64,000 bases of DNA from Clonostachys chloroleuca (taxonomy: Eukaryota > Ascomycota > Sordariomycetes > Hypocreales > Bionectriaceae). The translations under genes were made by a program, and so were the position numbers. The stretch is taken from assembly GCA_037952775.1 (NCBI GenBank), contig JBANAY010000004.1, positions 3,410,001 through 3,474,000 of the forward strand, written 5' to 3'. Below the pieces are notes generated by a model. The model saw only the letters and a list, made by a program, of their open reading frames with translations, was not told the origin of the DNA and did no database searches. Positions 45,922-56,703 of the stretch are shown here, one piece after another; position 1 is the first letter of the stretch; each line of letters begins with the position of its first letter.

Positions 45922-47217
45922 ATGGGTGGCGGAGATCTTAACTTGAAGAAGTCGTTCCATCCGACTCTGCGACGCAACCAGGCCGCCGTCTACGATGAGG
46001 AACAGAAGGCCCTCGCCGAGCGCAAGCGCACCCAACAGCGCATCAATGAACTCAAAGAGGAGCGTGCCAAGGAGGAACTCCAGCGTCAGCTGGAGGCAGC
46101 AGGCGGGAAGAAGCGGGTAGATCGTGTCGACTGGATGTATTCTGGAGCCGGTGATGGCCCTGGAGGCAACGCTGAAAGCCAGGAAGCCTACCTGCTGGGC
46201 AAGCGGCGCATCGACAACCTGATCAAAGGCACCGAACACAAGAAGCTGGAGAAAGGGGCAGGACAAGAAAGTTTCATGGCTCTGCAGAATGCCAACTCTG
46301 CACGAGATACTGCGGCCAAGATTCGAGACGATCCTTTACTTGCAATCAAGCGCCAAGAACAAGCGGCCTACGAGGCGATGATGAACGATCCGATCAGGCG
46401 CCGGCAACTACTTGCTTCCATGGGAGTGGAGGGCGAAAAGAAAGAAAAATCACGACATCGCGAAGAGCGACACAAGCGCAGACATCACAGGCACCACCGA
46501 GATGATGGCTCGGACGACGAGCGCGGCAGGCATAGGCGCAGGCGATCGTACTCACGATCAAGGAGCCCTCGACCCCGTGATGAGTCTGATGATGAGAAGA
46601 GACACAAGCGAAGACGACGCGACTACTCTACAGAACGAGACTCTCACCGAGGCAGGGATCGCAGGGATAACTCCGAAGAAAGGAGTAGCCGGCGAGATCG
46701 AAGTGGCGAAGGTAGGCGTCGTTACAAGAGAGAAGAAGAAACCGACTCTGGACAGCGGTCTCGTCGACGCTCGCCATCACGCTCCCCCGATAGGTCTCAT
46801 CGCCGTCACGATACAGATCGCCGAGATAGCCGCAATTATAATGGCGGTGACTACAAAAGGGATCGCCCAAGGGAGAATGGGTGGCAAAAGAATAACTATA
46901 ACAATGGCCGTTCACGACACAATGGAAACGGATCGCCTCCTCGAAACGCAGAGAATGGTGCAGACAAGGAAGCAGAGCGAGCCCGGAAGTTGGCAGCCAT
47001 GCAGTCTGCCGCATCAGAGCTTGACGATGATCGTGTAAAGCGTCTGGCAGCTCTGGAGGAACGTGAACGTAACGCACGTGAGGCGGATGACCGAGGTCGG
47101 GAACGTGGAGGCGACCGTGGATTTGTCAATGGCCTCCACAAGCAAGCGAGCAAGATCGACTTGGCTGGGAGGATGGGCGGCAGAGGTCGACAGGGATACC
47201 GGCCGGATGACGAATAG
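45922..47217 (+). CDS. cwc25: Pre-mRNA-splicing factor CWC25
   Basis: Intronless, 431 residues. CWC25 joins the spliceosome after Prp2 remodelling and promotes the first transesterification. The N-terminus [20 protein letters not shown] is the highly conserved CWC25/CIR-type start. It is followed by a long charged helix ([20 protein letters not shown]) and the WMYSGAGDG motif. The second conserved block is [14 protein letters not shown], and a third is [20 protein letters not shown]. The rest is a low-complexity Arg/Ser/Asp/His region of RS type (residues about 175-330) ending in a charged helix and [16 protein letters not shown]. The ATG sits in good context (CAATCATGG). Length and domain order are normal for filamentous fungi. 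Confidence 0.93.
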   Translation: MGGGDLNLKKSFHPTLRRNQAAVYDEEQKALAERKRTQQRINELKEERAKEELQRQLEAAGGKKRVDRVDWMYSGAGDGPGGNAESQEAYLLGKRRIDNLIKGTEHKKLEKGAGQESFMALQNANSARDTAAKIRDDPLLAIKRQEQAAYEAMMNDPIRRRQLLASMGVEGEKKEKSRHREERHKRRHHRHHRDDGSDDERGRHRRRRSYSRSRSPRPRDESDDEKRHKRRRRDYSTERDSHRGRDRRDNSEERSSRRDRSGEGRRRYKREEETDSGQRSRRRSPSRSPDRSHRRHDTDRRDSRNYNGGDYKRDRPRENGWQKNNYNNGRSRHNGNGSPPRNAENGADKEAERARKLAAMQSAASELDDDRVKRLAALEERERNAREADDRGRERGGDRGFVNGLHKQASKIDLAGRMGGRGRQGYRPDDE

Positions 47218-49101
47218 GCGACACCATCACGGCCGTATGGGACTCGATAAATCGATATGTATTGTCAAATTAGACAGGAGGGAAGGGGATGCATTGCTGC
47301 TTAGCACACTGGCGTATACTACGAGGCCATAATTTGGGCATGGGCCATTTCACGAGGGCGTTTCGTTACACTCCGGTTTGTCATTTTTGATGAGAAAATC
47401 ATGTATCACGTTATGAGTAGATTGGTACGATACGAAGAGAAATCATGTTATCCAAGCACACTAAATATACGAGGCTGTAGTGCTCGTGATGATGTAGCAG
47501 GATGGTGGGGAAGAACGGAGAGGGAGGATGGCACCGTACTCACGCGATCAGTCTGCAGGTCAGGCTGACCCCTTTAGTGAGTAAACTGGATAAGCAGCTT
47601 AATCCTTTTCCGATTGTTGTTTATTGGTTGCACTCACCGTTGCCCTTTGGTCTGTAGTCATCATCAATAGAATGACTGCATGGCAATAATCATGTTGGCT
47701 GATCCTGCGGCTGGAACAGTTTTCTTCGATGCCTCATCAAGTGCCTGGAAGCGGGCCACTCAGGCACTACTATGTGCAATGCCAAGGGGTTGCATGCAGT
47801 ACGACTTCTGGACTAGCACAACCCAGTTCACAACAGAGACTGACGGGTCGGAATAGGCTTTCCTTCTCATGCCATTGTCAAGGCTGCTTTGGGAACGGCC
47901 CCAGCCGACGGCGGCGTGATTGGTGCATGTCGAGGTCAATCTCCTGAGTGGAACTGCTCCACTGCAGGGGCCGTTCCGTTCAGCGCATAACCAGGACCCA
48001 AATCAACTGTTTGCAGGCCAGATTCCCTGGATGGCTGCATCGGATGGTACCTGTAGGGCGCTACGGGCGAGCTCGTTAGTGGATTCATAGCCCCCACTGG
48101 CATATGCAGCGCCTGATTGCTTGGAGTTAGTGCTCCGCAGCGTTGAAGAAACAGTAGCACTTGATTACTATTAGTGGTTCATCTGTGCTAGTCCACGGCC
48201 CCGGGAATGTTGGTATTTGGCTGGGGAGGCGGACAATTGCTTGATGCCTGCATCCTGCTCGGAAGACAACCTGCACGTTGCCTATTGTCTCATGCAGGCG
48301 TCTGTCAAGGCATTTCATTGGCATGGCTATGCGGCGGCGACTTTGATTGCGATGGATGGAGGGATGAACGGATGGAAGCAAGCAAGCGGCCAGCAATTGA
48401 TTGCCTACATGACCTCTCCACTGGCTGTCTGCAGGTATGACTGGCGCCCCAGCAGTGCTTAATTGATCCCCAGCGGGCCATTTGATTGATCACCGAGGTG
48501 CAAATCTCCCACTCCCTTTCCTTAGACTCGAGGGGGAATAAGCCCAGAAGCGCGTGCACGGAGCAGCATCAAGTGCAGCCGCCCATCCCCAGCGTCGCCT
48601 TTCACATCCGCCTGCATTCGCTCCCAAACCTTCCCTTCTTTGTTTCCCGCCTCGACTTCAGTTCGGCTGCCCCTCTTTGTCTTCTAGACTCTCGCTCACC
48701 CACCCACTCGTTCACTCGTTTTGCTTCAGCCACATCTCGGAACGCGCTAGAATCTCGGGCACAGCCCTCCATCAGCTCCGCGCTTCCTTTTCCCTGCTGT
48801 CTCAAGTTTCGACACACCAACAACGACGAGCCCACTACCCGCAACCGACGTCGTTTGCGCTTCAGCCCGGTTTGCCTGCCCAAGCTCGACTGCCTCTCTG
48901 CGACGGCTTAAGCCTCCGATCGCCCGCCCGACATCCTACTCCTTGCGCGAAACGGCCGATCTTTGCCAGCATCTTCCGACGCGGCTAAATTCATTCTCGA
49001 CCCCCTTCCCCTCGGCATTGGAAGCGGCGAATTCGACGATCTCCTATCCTCATCCACGCGATTGACAGCACCCCCTGTGCCCGTGAAGAACATCCAACGA
49101 T
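47218..49101. other. Intergenic, includes leader of Rho3
   Basis: Downstream part is spacer. From about 48.5 kb the + strand is strongly CT-rich up to the Rho3 start, suggesting a long 5' leader. Frames over this leader (48486-48988) are overlapping and low-complexity and are not called as genes. Confidence 0.55.
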
Positions 49102-50033
49102 ATGCCTGCTCTTTGTGGAGGATCCAAGACCGTCCAGCGCAAGCTGGTCCTGCTGTGCGTCTGAACTTGCCCCGTCCCTCGGAAGCTCGACATGCGATGC
49201 GATGCTATGCGATGCAACCTACAGATGCGGGATGAGGTATGCTGACGATGGAAATAGGGGTGACGGTGCCAGCGGTAAAACGTCCCTGCTGAACGTCTTT
49301 ACGAGAGGGTATGTCGCAAGAACCATGGTTTTCATTTGGTCGTTGCCCAAGCCTTTGCTAATCAAATCCGTAGCTACTTCCCGACTGTTTACGAGCCCAC
49401 CGTCTTCGAAAACTACGTTCACGGTATGTGCAGCTTGGCTTGGAACTGAGCGTGCTGGGTCACTGACAAGGGTTTCTGATTAGACATCTTCGTCGACAAT
49501 GTTCATATCGAACTATCTCTCTGGGATACGGCAGGACAGGAAGAATTCGACCGTTTACGATCACTCTCATACGGTATGGCTCCCCCCGACAATAATCTGT
49601 ACATGCCTCCCGAGACCAATCATACTAATTGAACGCCCCAGATGACACCGACCTGATTATGCTCTGCTTTTCCGTCGACAGCAAGGATTCGTTAGAAAAC
49701 GTGGAGTCGAAATGGGTGGGCGAGATTGCCGACAACTGCCCTGGAACGAAACTGGTCCTTGTCGCTCTCAAGTGCGATCTGCGAGAACAGGGCGGCGAGG
49801 AAGACGAGGATGGCGAAGGCGCCAACACCGAGGCCGCCGAGCAACCGCGTGAGAAGAAGCCAACCATCAGCTACGAACAAGGACTCGAGGTAGCCCGTCG
49901 CATAGGAGCTCTCCGCTATCTCGAATGCTCGGCCATGCGGAATCGCGGCGTCAACGAGGCCTTTACCGAGGCTGCGCGCGTTGCCCTGAGTGTGAAGAAG
50001 GATACCGAGGAGAGCAAGTGCATCATCATGTAA
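49102..50033 (+). CDS. rho3: Rho-family small GTPase, Rho3 type
   Basis: Five exons (49102-49154, 49258-49308, 49374-49423, 49484-49573, 49642-50033) give 211 residues, all with GT-AG introns of 60-103 bp and matching phases. [18 protein letters not shown] is the Rho3-like start. The G boxes are GDGASGKTS (P-loop), YEPTVFENY (switch I Thr), [17 protein letters not shown] (switch II), LVALKCDL (G4) and ECSA (G5). The Rho insert region is long and acidic ([18 protein letters not shown]). The C-terminus CIIM is a CaaX box expected to be farnesylated. Rho3 proteins act at the plasma membrane in polarised exocytosis, actin organisation and hyphal tip growth. The P-loop Cys common in Rho proteins is Ser here. 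Otherwise the gene is intact. Confidence 0.93.
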
Positions 50034-51892
50034 ATGAGCACATTGACGACTAAGCGATGCTACGAGGGCGCAGTCGGCCATGCAATCCTTTTCGGCGAAT
50101 GGGATTCCGCACAATACCATCCCCGTGTTCAATACCTGTACCCCAGTTGAAACCTACATCGAGAAAAGGACCGAAGTCGACCGACCTGCGAACCCCTTAT
50201 GTTGGAGTCGGCTGTTTTTTTCGCTGCTTATTCTTTTATCTCCTTCGACTGTACATATTTCGAACACGAATCGCTTCTACCTACATACCTACGGCACACG
50301 CGGTCCTACACATTTAACCTAATATGAAGAGACGGAGGGTTGGACTGGAGGATATTCTTTCGCCTGGGTTCTGTATAACACATACATACCCGCAAGGAAG
50401 CCAACCATATTCTGGACCCCGACGAATTTGAATTTGTGGCGTGGCAGGTATAGCGATGACGATACTGGGGCCGAGTTTACCCTACTATATTTTTATTATT
50501 ATCGTTTTTGCTCCTTGTTGCGCTTGTGTCTTGGTCATGACCTCCGCCTGTGGGCGTACCCTGTTACTTTATCCTATTTTATTTCACGTCCTACTCCTGG
50601 CTCAATAATTAGCATGAGTTTGCTGTTAGAGAAGGCATTTCTTTTTTCCATCTTCCTATCTAATTGACTGAATCCGTGTGCCCTCCTTCTCCATCATTTC
50701 CTTCATGTCCTTTGCTAGTTAGTTATCTCGGCTTCCTCTTTGGGGTGAAAATTTTCGTGACTTGACTGACACGAGTCAGCGCTCTGGGTTGAGATAAAAC
50801 CATGAATCTACCTACTGCGATATCCGAAAACGAGAAGGGAGAGGAAAATAAATAAAGCTTGATCAATTAACTCGAGTTTTCATGTACCATTGTTGTGTCT
50901 GGTCTATGACAAGGAAGAGCAACTACACGAAATGGTACATGATCTGCCTTAGCTAGACTGACCTTCTCCAAGCTGAACATAAGGATGTCGACCCATTTCT
51001 AGAGCGGGCGCCCGAGATCCAGTTGGATAGAGCGTATTGTGACGCAGCTCCTCGCAGGACACGCTTTCATCCGTTCGGGGTCGTCGCTATAGACTATCTA
51101 TCATACGTATTGCGGTGAGGGCAAGCGAGAAGCGGCGCATGTCACTGGTTATCCCCAGTCACACCCAGACCGACCTGATTGAATCTGCAGGGACCACAGA
51201 AAGGGTCCAAAACCCTGATTCCGTCTTGTTTTGAGCCTGGAGGGTCTGAAGCAAGATGACGAACATATTTTGGCGGCCTCTGGAGGTGAGCAATTGAGGA
51301 GGGCGAGGACCCTGCATGGACTCAAGGGACGAGTGGTAAGGGACCGGGATGTGGGCCAATCACCAGCCGATGCGCCCACAAGCCAGAGGGTTCTCACTGG
51401 ATGTGGGTGGAAGCTGGAGCGAGTTTAGGTGGTGGGATTTTCTCGCCACTAGCCGTGTCGGGGAGCTTCAATTAAGGGTTTTGACGTCACGACCAAGGGG
51501 TCTCCCACCATCCTCCATCGCCAAAACAGGGTTTCGACCTGGTTTGGAGCGCCGATGAGGGCCGTATCATCAGATAGCGCTGTCGCTGTTGCGTGGGGTC
51601 ATCGCACGTCGTGGGAAGTGAGGGCCAGGAGCCAGACGAGGGTGATGATGATGACAGCGATGACGGAATTTGTGGTGGGCGATCAGTCGCGGGATGTGGT
51701 GAGAACCAAGGGATATACCGATTAGTATAAAGAAGAGTCGCTTGGCCTTGCCATGGGGATGAAGCTGTATCGACAATCACACAGTGATATCCTCTAACAA
51801 GCTTCTATATCTTCTTTTCCACGGTGACATTACGTCGCGATCATCTCAACCTTGCCCCTCCAGGAACACCACACTTACCTACAACCATCAAC
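50034..51892. other. Intergenic, no gene seen
   Basis: The first several hundred bases are probably the 3' UTR of Rho3. The remainder carries only short frames without motifs, and the promoter of the next gene. Confidence 0.6.
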
Positions 51893-52430
51893 ATGCCTTT
51901 CTTCGGATCCTCCCGCCGCGTAGAGCCTGAGCCTGAGCCCGTCCCGGCTCCCACCCGCAGCCACGGCAGCATCTTCAGTCGACGCCAGCCCGAGCCGGCC
52001 CCCGTGCCCCAGCCCGTGCCCAAGAAGCACGGCATCTTCCACCGCCGCGGGTCCTCCCCCTCCCCCTCCCGCGTCGCGCTCGCAGAAGGGCAGCATCCAC
52101 GGCCACCATGGCATCGGCAGCCGCCACTCCGTGTCCAGCATGTCCTCCCACAGCAGCAGCGACGGCGGCAAGATGAGCCGCCACTCCGCCGGAGGGGGCA
52201 GCATCCTGGGCCGCAAGCTGGGCAGCCGCAACGACCCCATCGCGCTGGCCAAGAACCGCGTGCTGGCGGCGGAGAAGGCCGAGATCGCCGCGGATCGCGC
52301 GCTCGCCGTGTCCAAGAAGGAGGTCCTCGAGGCCCGCGAGGCCGTGGAGAGGGTCGAGAAGGACCTGCGGGCCAAGCAGATGGCCGTCAGGGAGGTGAGC
52401 GCTCGTGGGCGCGGACTTGGACGTGAGTAA
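51893..52430 (+). CDS. Small Ser/Pro-rich coiled-coil protein of unknown function (frame break)
   Basis: From ATG 51893 the first frame reads MPFFGSSRRVEPEPEPVPAP, then FSRRQPEPAPVP and HGIFHRRGSSPSPS. The second frame (open across 52071-52430) reads SRSQKGSIHGHHGIGSRHSV, then GGGSILGRKLGSRNDP and a charged coiled coil (ALAKNRVLAAEKAEIAADRA, EVLEAREAVERVEKDLRAKQ). It ends SARGRGLGRE. The first frame beyond 52080 turns into the Arg/Pro/Gln-rich sequence typical of out-of-frame GC-rich DNA. The two frames are joined by removing one base in the C-rich stretch 52058-52070, giving about 178 residues. Similar small proteins with a basic N-terminus and a C-terminal coiled coil are common in Sordariomycetes and have no known function. 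Confidence 0.7.
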
Positions 52431-54531
52431 CAAATCCTCCCCCCTTGATATTTTCTCTCTCTCTCGCTCCTGCGAACATTTCATGAAAGAACTCTTTTCT
52501 CTCGCTGCATTGCACATTGACCAGGATGCTGATGATACTGACACAAGGCCATGATCTGTTCTAGGCCACTCATAAATCGGCCATTATTAGATCGAGGCTG
52601 CCTCGCCTTCTCATGGCGGGGATTGATGAACCATTCATGACAATTTGAAGAAACTTTTATTTCCTTTGTCTTTCAGAAGCTGGAGCTGGAGCGATCTTGT
52701 TTCTCGTTTTTTCCCTAGTCATTTCTTAATTCCTGTTGTTTTGTCATTCATACCTTGCAGATCGATATCCCTTCGGACACAACTTTCCTTATGTCACTGA
52801 TAGAGACGAGATTGATTCTTCGAAATGTCTCTCATGGTTGTGTTCACTTGTCTTTTCTCCTTTGGATGCAGTGCTAGGAGGAGTTATCCAGACTGTCCGG
52901 GGAAGTGAGCACTTGCTCGATACAACCTTGATGCTTGGGGGTTACCCCTTATACAAACGAATAAATAGGCGACCTGATTTATATGGTATTACATTATCCT
53001 TGCTAGTTCTGGACATATTGTGGAACGTGGAGTACAGAATCAATAAAAGAATCCATAAATGCTGAACCAGAGCCGGCTATTACTCTCTAGTGTAGCGCAC
53101 GTGCAATGATATGTCTTGTGCGGACCTGTTGTCGATCATACATCGGAATGGAGCGAGATGTGAACTGAGGCTTTTCGAGTTCTCGTGTGGCGGTGAGGAG
53201 AGGTGAGACTTGGAAGCATAAAGCATTGTACATAGTAAGATTCGGTGCCGACGAAACAGGCGCTGAAACTTGGAGCTCTCGCCCCTTTTAGATCGGCTTA
53301 TCGGCACCAACAGGGGCAGCCACGCGGCACTTGATCTTTTAATCCATGGACAGCAGTTCTAAATGGCTGGAGAACAAGAAGATAATGAACTACCTACCTA
53401 AACTGTACGCATTGTGCCCGTGGGATGTCTGCACTAAGAAGACTGGCTCGGGATTTACCTTCGCGAACCATGGCCTCTCCCGCTAGCTGTTACTTGGGAT
53501 GGAAATAGACTTGCCGATCCCGCCGTAGACGGTAACTAGAGCTGGACGGGAAATTGCGTGCAGGGACTGGTGGATGGATCATGGACGTAGCCACCGCCGT
53601 AATAAGCACCTTATCCCTGCCAAGCCTGCGCGGGACCCTCGTTGTCCTAGGGCAGCCTCGTACGTTGCTACATAAAGTTGATAAGAGAGAGAGCCCTTGG
53701 GATAGGAGAGAGATACACAAGCAGTTATGAAGGCCCAAGACGCTCCTCCGCCACCGCCACCCCTTGGCCTCGAGGTCAGGGACGCACTCAGGGGCTGGAG
53801 ATTTCTGATCCAATTGCCTTGATTGGACCAGTCGAGGGGCCAAGATATGAGAAGGGGGCCATTAATTGCCAGGACTGCATGGAGCGTTTCCACGTTCATC
53901 TGAAGTCTACAGCAATGGTCTCGGCAGGCGGGTGTTTCATCTTCCTTCGAGTCGCCACTCTCTCCCTTTGTCCTCCCTTCTTTCTCCTGCCTCGATCTTA
54001 TAGGCAATTGGTGCTGCCCCGTGTTTCTGAGTCCGCGGTACCGTCCACTCCTTTCACGACGCCCAAGACAGGTTGGATCAGCGGTGCGCACGCACAAAAG
54101 CCACCCCTTCATTCATTTCTCCCCTCGATCCAATAATCCCTCCTTCCAAACACCCAGGAGCCTGTCGTTCATTCCTTTCGACGACTCTCCCGCAGTCACT
54201 CATTCCAGAAGTCGTGCTATTTTCAGAATCCATCTGGATCCTACAGAAAAGACCCAAGAACTGGCACCACGTATCCAGCTCCATTAATTTTATCCAGATC
54301 CTCATTTCCGTTGGGAATTTTAGAATACTTCTTTCCCTTTTTCATTCATTCATTCTTTCCTGTTTCATCAGTGAAGCTGTCGTTTGTTAATTTCCTTTTG
54401 GACAATTGCCCCGCGTTTTAGCTGGTGCAAAGAGAGATCTACAGAGGGAGCATCGTCTTCCTGGATCTGGTGATAGCCTCACTTACACCAAAGTCGAGTA
54501 AGCAAGCAGCCAACAACACACATAACCGAAA
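52431..54531. other. Intergenic, one doubtful small frame
   Basis: A 109-codon frame at 52736-53065 (+) has AT-rich codons and no recognisable motif. It is not supported as a gene. The last 500 bp are CT-rich and look like the promoter and leader of the Crh gene. Confidence 0.55.
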
Positions 54532-56070
54532 ATGCTGTCGCGGAGCCTCCTCGCCACCGTGGCGGCCCTGGCGGCCCTCGCCGCCGCCGCCCAGGTCACG
54601 ACGGATTGCAACCCCATGAAGGAGGACTGCCCCAACGACCCGGCGCTCGGGACCTCGCAGTTCTTCAACTTCAACCAGACGCAGAACAGCAAGCTCTGGG
54701 AGACGCACGTCGGCAAGGTCGAGTGGGACGCCGACACGGGCGCCAAACTCGTCGTCGCCAAGCAGGGCGACTCGCCCACCCTGCGCACCAAGTTCTACAT
54801 CTTCGGAGGGCGCGTCGAGCTCAAACTCAAAGCTGCCCCCGGGGCCGGGATCATCAGCTCCATGATGCTGCTGGGCGACAACCTCGACGAGATCGACTGG
54901 GAGTTCATCGGGAGCAACACGACCCACGCGACGACCAACTTCTACGGCAAGGGCGTCGAGGACTTCACCAAGGGCGGGTGGCACCCCATGGCGAGCCCGC
55001 CGCAGGACGACTACCACAACTACACGGTGGACTGGCGCAAGGACAGGCTGGACTGGTACATTGACTCGCAGCTCGTCCGGACCGTCGTGCCCGGCGCCGA
55101 GACCACGTCTGAGGGTAAGGACACCTTCCCTCAGACGCCGCTGCGTTTGAGTCTGGGTATCTGGGCTGGTGGTGATCCCAGGATGCCCGAAGGCACGCGT
55201 AAGTGGGCTGGAGGTGACACAGACTACAACGCTGGGCCCTACGAGATGCACGTCAAGAGCGTCTTCGTCGAGGACTACAGCAGCGGCAAAGAGTACAAGT
55301 TCGGCGACAAAACAGGATCCTGGGACAGCATTGAGGTTATCTCGTAAGTCAATTAGCCATTCTCCGTTTATCAGAGGACATTAACTGATCCCTTTCTCTC
55401 ATAGAGGAAACTCAACCGCCCTCAACGCAATCAACGAGCCCCCCGAGGAAGCCGAGAAGTCCACCAGCGAGAAGTTCAACGCGCTCCCCGAGGGCGCCAA
55501 GATGGGCATCTACATCGGCAGCGGCGTCGCGGGTTTCGCCCTCATCGCCGCCGCGGCCTTCTACATCTGGAGACAGCGCAGCCAGGGCATGCGCGAGGCC
55601 CGCCTGGCCGACGAGCGCGACCACCTCGAGATGGACGGCTACCGCCCCGACGGCGGCGAGACCGAGTACAAGGGCGCCGCGGGACTGGGCGCGGGTTTGG
55701 CCGCCGCAGGGCTGGGTGCCAGCACGTACGCCGCCGTGAACCACTCGGACCCCGACGAGAAGTCTGCGGCCTGGGGTGGTCCTGAGGGTGGTGCGGGCGC
55801 CACGATGACGCGCTCGGGGGTTACGCGGCCGTCGAGAACCCGTTCCTCGACACCCGGAGCATGGATGCCAGGAGTATCGACGCGAGGAGCATGGATACCC
55901 GGAGCGTCGCTAACAGCGGCTTCTCCACGCCGCCTCCCCCGATGGACATGACCGAGGCGGAGATCCCACGCTCGCACAGCCCAGTCGGCAGATCTGACGT
56001 GTCGCGGATGGCGTCGCCGGGGCCTGAGCAGGCGTACGGCGCGCACCGGATGCAAAGCTACCGGGACTGA
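54532..56070 (+). CDS. Crh-type GH16 chitin-glucan transglycosylase, membrane-anchored (frame break near 3' end)
   Basis: Crh enzymes link chitin to beta-glucan in the cell wall. Exon 1 is 54532-55343 and exon 2 starts at 55405 (61-bp intron, GTAAGT...TAG). Residues 1-20 form a signal peptide (MLSRSLLATVAALAALAAAA). The GH16 active site is DEIDWEF at 119-125, with nucleophile Glu120, Asp122 and acid/base Glu124. TTNFYGKGVEDFTKGGWHP, DWYIDSQLVRTV and LSLGIWAGGDPR are further family blocks. One membrane helix (MGIYIGSGVAGFALIAAAAF) at about residues 304-325 is followed by a cytosolic tail rather than a GPI signal. The tail frame ends at 55949, but the frame carrying YAAVENPFLDTRS and PRSHSPVGRSDVS to 56070 is clearly the true end. 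One base appears missing at about 55785-55810. The corrected length is about 492. Confidence 0.88.
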
Positions 56071-56703
56071 TTGACGGTTGGTTAACCTGGTCTTTTGCTT
56101 TAATGTCCGTTCATTCTTTCGTCAGATTTCTTTTCTTGTTGTATATTGGGCGCAATCTAAGCCTTGGGCTGGTCTTGGGGCTCCCCTGGCACCCTGTTCC
56201 AATTATTGATTATAATCTCAAGGCATGCTCGCGATGCATAAGGCGTTAGCTTGTTATTTAAGGGAAAGCATCCATTTTGATCGTGCTGAGACGGGAAGGA
56301 GACGAGGGCATTTGCTGTATAGGTAGTTGAGAGATCACCATCATTTTAGGTTTAGGATGCGATAGCGGATTGAATAGAACATTTACATTTACCTGCCAGC
56401 CCTTGAGGCTGTTTATTGATATGTTTGTGGTGAGTTACTTGATCAAGGGGTACATATCGTTTACGGGTCGAGGGAACGTTCATCATTCTTTAGGTCTATG
56501 AGGAAATACAATGATATCTTGCTGGGAGAAGGACTAACTCCCAAATCCAGAACCGAAGAGAAACGCAAGGAACAAACAAGAAAATCCGCCAAAGCAATCT
56601 GAAAAAAAGATGATACCATTTCTCATACCCAAAGCAAATTGCCCTCTTCGGGGATGTCCTTTCTTAACTATTTCAATTTTTTGTTTCTATTTTTGTTTCT
56701 GTT
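56071..56703. other. Intergenic, convergent 3' ends
   Basis: Spacer between the Crh and mcsA stops. No open frame of note. Confidence 0.6.

Noticed and set aside
54439..55251. 270-codon frame antisense to the Crh gene
   Set aside because: Val/Arg/Glu-rich mirror of a strongly biased coding strand, with no domain.
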